Program-made: the position numbers and the translations under genes
Notes under the pieces: model-generated
What the model saw: only the letters and a program-made list of their open reading frames with translations
Told to the model about the DNA's origin: nothing
The model's database searches: none
Source of the DNA: Psittacicella hinzii
GTDB lineage: Bacteria > Pseudomonadota > Gammaproteobacteria > Enterobacterales > Psittacicellaceae
Direction: 5' to 3'
NCBI RefSeq assembly: GCF_003585885.1
Contig: NZ_NRHC01000042.1
Location: 1 to 32,311 of the forward strand
DNA: 32,311 bases
Shown here: positions 28,601-32,311 of the stretch, piece after piece
Layout: each line of letters opens with the position of its first letter
Numbering within the stretch: position 1 is the first letter of the stretch

Positions 28601-31600
28601 TCTGACGAGGGCAGTGTAACCCTAGAAGCTGACAAAGACTTAACTCTTAACAACGGTACTACTGTAACTGGTAAAACCGAAGTTAAAGTTACTTCAGCGA
28701 ATGGTAACACCAACATCATTAGAGCTAACATCACTTCAGCGACCGAAAATGTAGTTATTGGTGCCAAAGAGAATGTTACTTTAACTAACAGTAATATCTC
28801 TGGTCACAAAGATGTAACTGTAAGTTCATCGAATGGTACTTTAACTGCAGACAATACTGAAGTGAAAGCTGGTGGCAACCTCAACCTGTCAGCGAAAGAA
28901 AATATTAGCTTAAGCGCGGGTAACTTCACAGCAAACGGCAATGTTACAGTTACAACCTCTAACGGTGGCGCGACCTTTACAGATGTGAACCTAGTTTCAT
29001 CTAATGGTCAAACTACAGTTAACGCTAAAGACGATATCACGGTAACTAACAGTAATTTAAGCGCAAACAAAGATGTAACTCTAGTTTCATCAGACGGTAA
29101 AGCAACCTTTACCAATGTCAACCTCTCTTCAAGTAAGGGTAGCGCTAAAGTTCAGGCTGCTGAAGATATCACCTTTACATGTACAACGGTAACAGCACCT
29201 AAAGGTATTGATGTAAACAGTACGCAAGGTTCTATTTGTGCAACCGCGGGCTCAAGCTTTACAGCAGATCAAGGTCCGGTGTCAGTAGTAGCTGACAAAG
29301 ATGTAACTTTAGATAGCGGTACAAAAGTAACAGCAAATGATAAAGTTACAATCACAGCAACTACCGGTAACGCAACTATCCTAGGTACAAATGTTTCATC
29401 AGCAACCGGTGACGTGGCAATTACTGCAGATAAAGATGTTACTTTAACTAACAGCAATATCACGGGTCTCAATGTAGATTTAACTTCAAGCAATGGTAAA
29501 CTCGAAGCAACGAATACTGACTTTGTCGCTAAAGGTAACTTTACAGCTTCAGCTGGTAAAGACATTAGCTTCGAGAAAGGTAAAGTAGAAGCTACGGGTA
29601 ACGTAACCATTACTTCAACTGACGGCAAAGCTACGTTCAACAACCTGAATGTAACTTCAGCATCAGGCAAAGCAACAATTACCGCTAAAGAAGAGATTAA
29701 ACTTAGCGATACTAAAGTTGCAGGTAAAGAGGGAGTTGAGGTTAATAGTACAGCTGGCGGTGTAACTTCGGATAGATCGAAGTTAGAGGCAAGCAACGGC
29801 TCGGTTATTGTTGAAGCAAATAAAGATGTAACGCTTAATAACGGTACATCGTTAGAAGCTAATAACGACGTTAAAGTTACTTCAACTAACGGTAAAGCCT
29901 TAGTAACAGGTACTAACATTACTGCCAAAGAAGGTAACGTTGACATTAGTGCAAAAGATAATGTTACTCTAACTAACAGTAATATCTCTGGCGACAAAGG
30001 TATTAACGTAAGTAGTACAGCGGGATCAATAACTTCGAATGCCTCTAAGTTAGATTCTGCGAACGGCTCTGTAAGTGTTGTAGCTGAAAAAGATGTAAGT
30101 CTAAACAACGGTACATCAATTAAGGCTAAAGACGATATCAAGGTTACGGCAACTAATGGTAGCGCAAGCGTAACCGGTACTAACTTAACAGCGCAAGGCG
30201 ATGTTGCAGTTACAGCTGGCACAGATGTAACGGTAACTAACAGTAACCTTTCTGGTGACAATGGAGTGAAATTAGAGAGTGGTAACAACCTAACGGTAAC
30301 AAACTCTGACGTAATTTCAGCAAACGGAAATGTTACAGCTCAAGCTGGTAAAGATATCACCTTCGATAAAGTGAAAGTTAAAGGTGAGACTGGTATCGAT
30401 ATCCAAAGCACAAACGGATCTATTACTTCGAATGATACTAAGTTTGAAGCAACAAATGGCTCGGTAAGTGTGGTAGCTGAGAAAGATGTAACGCTGAACA
30501 ACGGTACATCAATCAAAGCTAAAGAAGATATCAAGGTTACCGCAACTAATGGTAGCGCAAGCGTAACCGGTACCAACTTAACAGCGCAAGGCGATGTTGC
30601 AGTTACAGCTGGTACAGATGTAACCGTAACCAACAGTAACCTTTCTGGTGACAAAGGAGTGAAATTAGAGAGTGGTAATAACCTAACGGTAACAAACTCT
30701 GGTGTAACTTCAACAAACGGAAATGTTACAGCTGAAGCTGGTAAAGATATCACCCTTGATAACGTAAAAGTTAAAGGTGAGACTGGTATCGAAGTAGAAA
30801 GCACTAACGGATCTATTACTTCAAACAATATTAAGTTCGAGACAGATAAAGGTTCGGTAAGTGTAGTTGCTGACAAAGATATCACTTTAAACAACGGTAC
30901 AGACGTTAAGGCTAAAGAGGAAATTTCTCTAATTGCAACTAATGGAAATGCTCAACTAGCAGGAACTAACTTAAGTGCTCAAGGTAATGTAACCTTAACT
31001 GCTAAAGAAAATATAACCATTATGAACAGTAACCTAACTGGCTCTAAAGGTGTAGAAGTAAGTAGCACGAATGGAACTACAACTATCGGAGATAACAGTA
31101 AGTTAACTTCTGACAATGGTGACATTTCTGTTCAAGGTGAGAAGGGAGTTGACCTCAACAACGGTACTGTTATTGACGCTAAGAAAGACGTTAAAGTAGA
31201 GTCTGATAAAGGCTCGGTAAATGTTAAAGGTACGAACATTACTGCTCAAGATGGTAATGCTACTATCAAGGCTAACGAAAACGTAACAATCACGCACAGC
31301 AATATCAGCGGTAAACAAGACCTCGAAGTTGTTGCTGAAAATGGCACAACAACTATCGGTGATAGTAAGCTAACTTCACAAGAAGGATCTACAACTATCT
31401 CTGGTGGTCAAGGGGTTGAGTTAAATCCTAGTACAACTGTAGATGCGAAGAAAGACGTTAAAGTAGAGTCTGAAAAAGGCTCGGTAAATGTTCAAGGTAC
31501 CAACATTACCGCTCAAGATGGTAATGCTACTATTAAAGCTAACGAAAACGTAACAATCACAAGAAGTAATATCAGCGGTAAACAAGACCTCGAAGTTGTT

Positions 31601-32311
31601 TCTGAAAATGGCACAACAACTATCGGCGATAGTAAGCTAACTTCGGAAGATGGATCAGCAACTATCTCTGGCGGTGAAGGGGTTGAGTTAAAACCTGGTA
31701 CTACTGTAGATGCGAAGAAAGACGTTAAAGTAACCTCTGAAGATGGATCTGTAAATGTTCAAGGTACGAATATTACAGCTCAAGAGGGTTCTGCTACTTT
31801 CAAAGCAAAAGAAAACGTAACAATTGTTCATAGTAATATCAGCAGTAACCAAGATCTCGAGGTTAAAGCTGAAGAAGGTGTATCAGACCTCGATGGTGCG
31901 AAAATCCTTTCTGAAGAGGGTGGCGTATCAATTGGCGGAGGCAAAGGTACGACTCTGAACAATAGTACAATTACAGCTAAGAAAGATGTAACAGTAGAGT
32001 CTGATGAGGGAGAAGTAAAAGTTGAAGATACAGAGATTACTTCTCAAGAGGGAACTACAACTTTCAAAGCAAAAGACGATGTTACGATTACTAACAGCAC
32101 TATCAGCAGTAAGAAAGACATCAATGTTGACTCTACAGAGGGTAAAACAACTCTAGATAACAGCAAGTTCACTTCAGAAAATGGAACAATAACTGTTTCA
32201 GGTGAACAGGGTGTAGAACTAGATAGTGGCACTTCTCTAACTGCTGAAGAAGATGTTAAAGTTGATTCAAACAAAGGATCAGTTGTTGCTAAAGCCTATT
32301 TTCCCGTTTTC
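2..32311 (+). CDS. Giant FHA-like beta-helical repeat protein, internal fragment (both ends open)
   Basis: One uninterrupted frame of 10,770 codons, with no start or stop inside the window. Repeats stay in phase from end to end. The protein is built from about 490 coils of 22 residues. A typical type I coil reads N-[LVI]-[TS]-x3-G-x-[VLA]-x-[VL]-x-A-x2-[DN]-[VLI]-x-[LVF]-x3; a type II coil has its K-N/D turn near position 6 and its G-N turn near position 15. Hydrophobics alternate with Thr/Ser, and Asn recurs at the first turn, as expected for a right-handed parallel beta-helix with Asn ladders. The family analogy is filamentous haemagglutinin and HMW1-type exoproteins, usually exported by a two-partner (type V) system. 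The N-terminal secretion domain that would prove this lies outside the window. I saw ten Cys, no Trp and few Pro. Likely role: surface or secreted adhesin/filament (inference). Coding status is near certain; function is moderately supported. The copy number of the near-identical repeats depends on correct assembly. Confidence 0.95.
1610..4650 (+). repeat. Four-coil (264-bp, 88-residue) repeat array
   Basis: The landmark dipeptide codon in the T-K-G / T-Q-G / T-Q-A turn falls at 1724, 1991, 2255, 2519, 2783, 3047, 3179, 3311, 3443, 3707, 4040, 4304 and 4568. The intervals are mostly 264 bp, with a run of 132 bp between 3047 and 3443. Each 88-residue unit reads, in order: a coil starting NLTSQ, a coil starting NLTSK and ending in TKG or TKA, a coil starting QV or NV with a K-N/D turn, and a coil starting NVT or NLN. 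Three of the window's rare Cys codons (2435, 2699, 3956) sit at the same G-C-[AV]-T-L position of a coil. Tyr occurs in the motif AYAKE near 3543, 4140 and 4400. Confidence 0.85.
5070..5690 (+). repeat. Segmental duplication, copy 1 (partner 7041-7661)
   Basis: This stretch matches 7041-7661 at a constant offset of 1,971 bp, checked at 5138/7109 and 5651/7622. Runs of around 40 identical bases remain, for example across the residues SAGKNVEVA. The offset is an exact number of codons. Inside it the AGKxVEV motif recurs with a 396-bp (six-coil) step, at 5363 and 5759. Confidence 0.85.
7041..7661 (+). repeat. Segmental duplication, copy 2 (partner 5070-5690)
   Basis: Second copy of the 1,971-bp-offset duplication. 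It continues directly into the 396-bp tandem pair that follows, so this block has been through at least two rounds of copying: a long-range duplication and a local tandem one. Confidence 0.85.
7334..8125 (+). repeat. Tandem 396-bp pair (six coils each)
   Basis: The unit at 7334-7729 is repeated at 7730-8125. The anchor is the codon after GKGV, which lies at 7385 and 7781, exactly 396 bp (6 x 66) apart. The second copy keeps the phrase DATVTAKDGNATLTSVNL with few base changes. The block contains the Tyr motif TAYAG, a recognisable marker of this module. Confidence 0.85.
9893..11063 (+). repeat. Three tandem B modules (390 bp, 130 residues)
   Basis: The G codon of the GNFTA landmark falls at 9893, 10283, 10673 and 11063, three exact steps of 390 bp. 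A B module runs from GNFTAxGN through GKATL, a GK[EQ]xVTV turn, a NANFTS coil, LTNGNVTGKEVTVSS and NATANLNISAKSD to the next GNFTA. The length of 130 residues is six coils minus two residues. The same module recurs in tandem at 14603-15773, 19235-20015, 20669-21449 and 24734-25514, and singly at 22892-23282 and 23813-24203. Confidence 0.9.
11520..12800 (+). repeat. Divergent coil island with internal 729-bp duplication
   Basis: Coils here depart from the A/B pattern: there is no GNFTA landmark between 11063 and 14072. The island has phrases found nowhere else, including SFSQAPMTAGGN, VPNNVS and LPNAQLNAG with rare prolines. A block starting at 11642 (SNLEVENSTVVAN, then NNVSLTNSNVSSTQALE) recurs at 12371 with a 729-bp offset (SNLKVENSTVVAN, then DNVSLTNSNISSTQALE). 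Three of the ten Cys codons seen lie here (12260, 12626, 12734). The frame is kept throughout. It may be an older piece of the protein or a segment imported from a related gene. Confidence 0.75.
13274..14072 (+). repeat. KGTNV module, copy 1
   Basis: A distinctive block carrying KGTSV / KGTNV turns, LENGTKVEATKNV, the TNITAGEDVAL coil, LEKNVKVQASKN and TADVNLQAANN. It matches 17906-18704 at an offset of exactly 4,632 bp (checked at 13277/17909, 13358/17990, 13811/18443 and 14072/18704). Its second half, from 13664, matches 26930-27335. It carries a variant landmark cassette whose NGT codon is at 13430. Confidence 0.88.
14603..15773 (+). repeat. Three tandem B modules
   Basis: GNFTA landmarks at 14603, 14993, 15383 and 15773 give three exact 390-bp steps. 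The copies share the codon run for ANLNISAKSDISL with few changes. They follow an A module (14072-14603, 531 bp) and precede a longer A form (15773-16433, 660 bp, two extra coils). Confidence 0.9.
17813..17938 (+). repeat. 63-bp tandem duplication of a single coil
   Basis: The 21-residue coil around ATANATLTAGKDLSL occurs twice in a row (17813-17875 and 17876-17938), while the homologous place upstream of 13274 has it once. Comparing the two copies of the 4,632-bp duplication therefore shows the gain (or loss) of exactly one coil after the duplication. Confidence 0.85.
17906..18704 (+). repeat. KGTNV module, copy 2
   Basis: Second copy at an offset of 4,632 bp. The match continues through the following A module (14222/18854, 14336/18968, 14558/19190, 14603/19235), so the duplicated segment is at least about 1.3 kb and probably starts slightly upstream of the module. 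Upstream, the offset drops to 4,569 because of the 63-bp tandem duplication at 17813-17938. Confidence 0.88.
19235..20015 (+). repeat. Two tandem B modules
   Basis: GNFTA landmarks at 19235, 19625 and 20015, each 390 bp apart. They follow an A module of 531 bp (18704-19235). The next interval, to 20669, is 654 bp, a longer A form with two additional coils (NAKGNVSLTANSNLSL, then ISGADVTL). Confidence 0.88.
20669..21449 (+). repeat. Two tandem B modules
   Basis: Landmarks at 20669, 21059 and 21449. Both copies share an uncommon stretch of nearly the same bases around LTSVNLTAKEGNATVSAKED and VKVNSANGSLTAS, showing recent copying. The following interval (21449-22232) is 783 bp, the same length as 25514-26297. 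Confidence 0.88.
24734..25514 (+). repeat. Two nearly identical tandem B modules
   Basis: Landmarks at 24734, 25124 and 25514. The two copies share long identical stretches, for example across KAKDDIKVENSAV and NANVNATANLNISGKED. This pair accounts for the jump in landmark-cassette spacing from about 921 to 1,311 bp (24467 to 25778). Confidence 0.92.
26930..27335 (+). repeat. KGTNV module, copy 3 (second half only)
   Basis: Residues here read AGKNLGLTDSSLKGTNV, then NATLANVSVQATDG, KNANITAGGD and TADVNLQAANN, matching 13664-14072 and 18296-18704. Length differs by one codon (405 against 408 bp). A Cys codon at 27134 (GGDLCVTQ) replaces the usual residue. The module again leads straight into an A module, so its order relative to A is kept in all three copies. 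Confidence 0.85.
27335..28919 (+). repeat. Three tandem A modules (528 bp, 176 residues, eight coils)
   Basis: GNFTA landmarks at 27335, 27863, 28391 and 28919 give three steps of exactly 528 bp (8 x 66). NGT codons at 27599, 28127 and 28655 repeat the same step. The first two units look about nine-tenths identical by eye, with long identical runs such as that encoding ILAKENVALVNSNIS. An A module contains NSTVAGKxGLxVNSTAG, SNNSSLTSSDG, the landmark cassette, and NTEVAAGGNLNISAKANV before GNFTA. Confidence 0.92.
29843..31163 (+). repeat. Transitional array with 267- and 393-bp spacing
   Basis: NGT landmark codons lie at 29843, 30110, 30503, 30896 and 31163, giving steps of 267, 393, 393 and 267 bp. 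The 393-bp units (131 residues, six coils minus one residue) share NGSASVTGTNLTAQGDVAV and the SGDKGVKLESGNNLTV region with few base differences. Compared with the 528-bp A module, the GNFTA coil and its neighbours are missing. Glu, Asp and Lys become more common. Confidence 0.88.
31163..32311 (+). repeat. Tandem 267-bp (89-residue) acidic repeats
   Basis: Landmark codons at 31163, 31430, 31697, 31964 and 32228, with steps of 267, 267, 267 and 264 bp. Each unit reads about: NNGT or its variants (NPST, KPGT, NNST), DAKKDVKVES, GTNITAQDGNATIKANENV, the HSNISGKQDLEV coil, NGTTTIGDSKLTS, then a glycine-rich ISGGxGVEL turn. Units at 31231-31497 and 31498-31764 are nearly identical. Over the last 150 or so residues I counted about 29 Asp/Glu against about 15 Lys. 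The final residues (AYFPVF) no longer fit the repeat. Confidence 0.9.

Larger units (their letters stand above)
4790..32311 (+). other. Landmark cassette: NNGT coil, GTNVTS coil, NSNISG coil (32 copies)
   Basis: A three-coil signature recurs through the gene: KDLTLNNGT, then about 22 residues later GTN[VI]TSE, then [LI]TNSNISG. The Gly codon of N-G-T lies at 4832, 6608, 8321, 9497, 11324, 12908, 13430, 14336, 16172, 17093, 18062, 18968, 20279, 21713, 22628, 23546, 24467, 25778, 26696, 27599, 28127, 28655, 29318, 29843, 30110, 30503, 30896, 31163, 31430, 31697, 31964 and 32228; the last few have diverged. In nearly all copies the first residue of NSNISG is encoded exactly 132 bp (two coils) downstream. 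The exceptions I found (13430, 26696, 30110) are one codon short. No copy occurs before 4.8 kb. Confidence 0.9.

Overview
The whole window lies inside one protein-coding gene. On the + strand, the frame that begins at base 2 runs 10,770 codons to the last base, and I found no stop codon when reading it line by line. It has no start, signal peptide, secretion domain or C-terminus, so both ends lie outside the window. There are no intergenic gaps, RNA genes, promoters or terminators. The only other open frames are antisense or out-of-frame shadows.

The product is a repetitive, Asn/Thr/Ser/Ala/Val/Leu/Gly-rich protein with almost no Cys or Pro and no Trp that I noticed. Its basic unit is a 22-residue (66-bp) repeat with alternating hydrophobic residues and turn Asn/Gly. 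This is the pattern of one coil of a right-handed parallel beta-helix, as in filamentous haemagglutinin (FhaB) and HMW1-type adhesins. About 490 coils at about 0.48 nm each would give a rod of roughly 0.23 micrometres from this segment alone (inference).

Layout: 2-1610, old diverged coils. 1610-4650, coils grouped in fours (264 bp). 4650-9890, the first copies of a three-coil landmark cassette (ending in NSNISG) plus large duplications. 9893-11063, three tandem 390-bp B modules. 11.5-12.8 kb, a divergent island with a 729-bp internal duplication. 13.2-27.3 kb, an accordion-like array of B modules (390 bp), A modules (528-531 bp) and longer A forms, with a segmental duplication at an offset of 4,632 bp. 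27335-28919, three tandem 528-bp A modules. 29.8-31.2 kb, spacings of 267 and 393 bp. 31.16 kb to the end, 264/267-bp repeats that are nearly identical in places and strongly acidic. The spacing between landmark cassettes falls from about 1.8 kb to 267 bp from left to right.

The organism is probably a bacterium, most likely a diderm, with about 40% GC (24 of 60 bases in one line counted) and frequent TTA/CTA leucine codons. I cannot place it further. Giant surface-protein genes are known in Chlorobium chlorochromatii and in Omnitrophota, and FHA/HMW-type adhesins are widespread in Proteobacteria. No partner gene (transporter, glycosyltransferase, regulator) is in the window, so function rests on repeat architecture alone.
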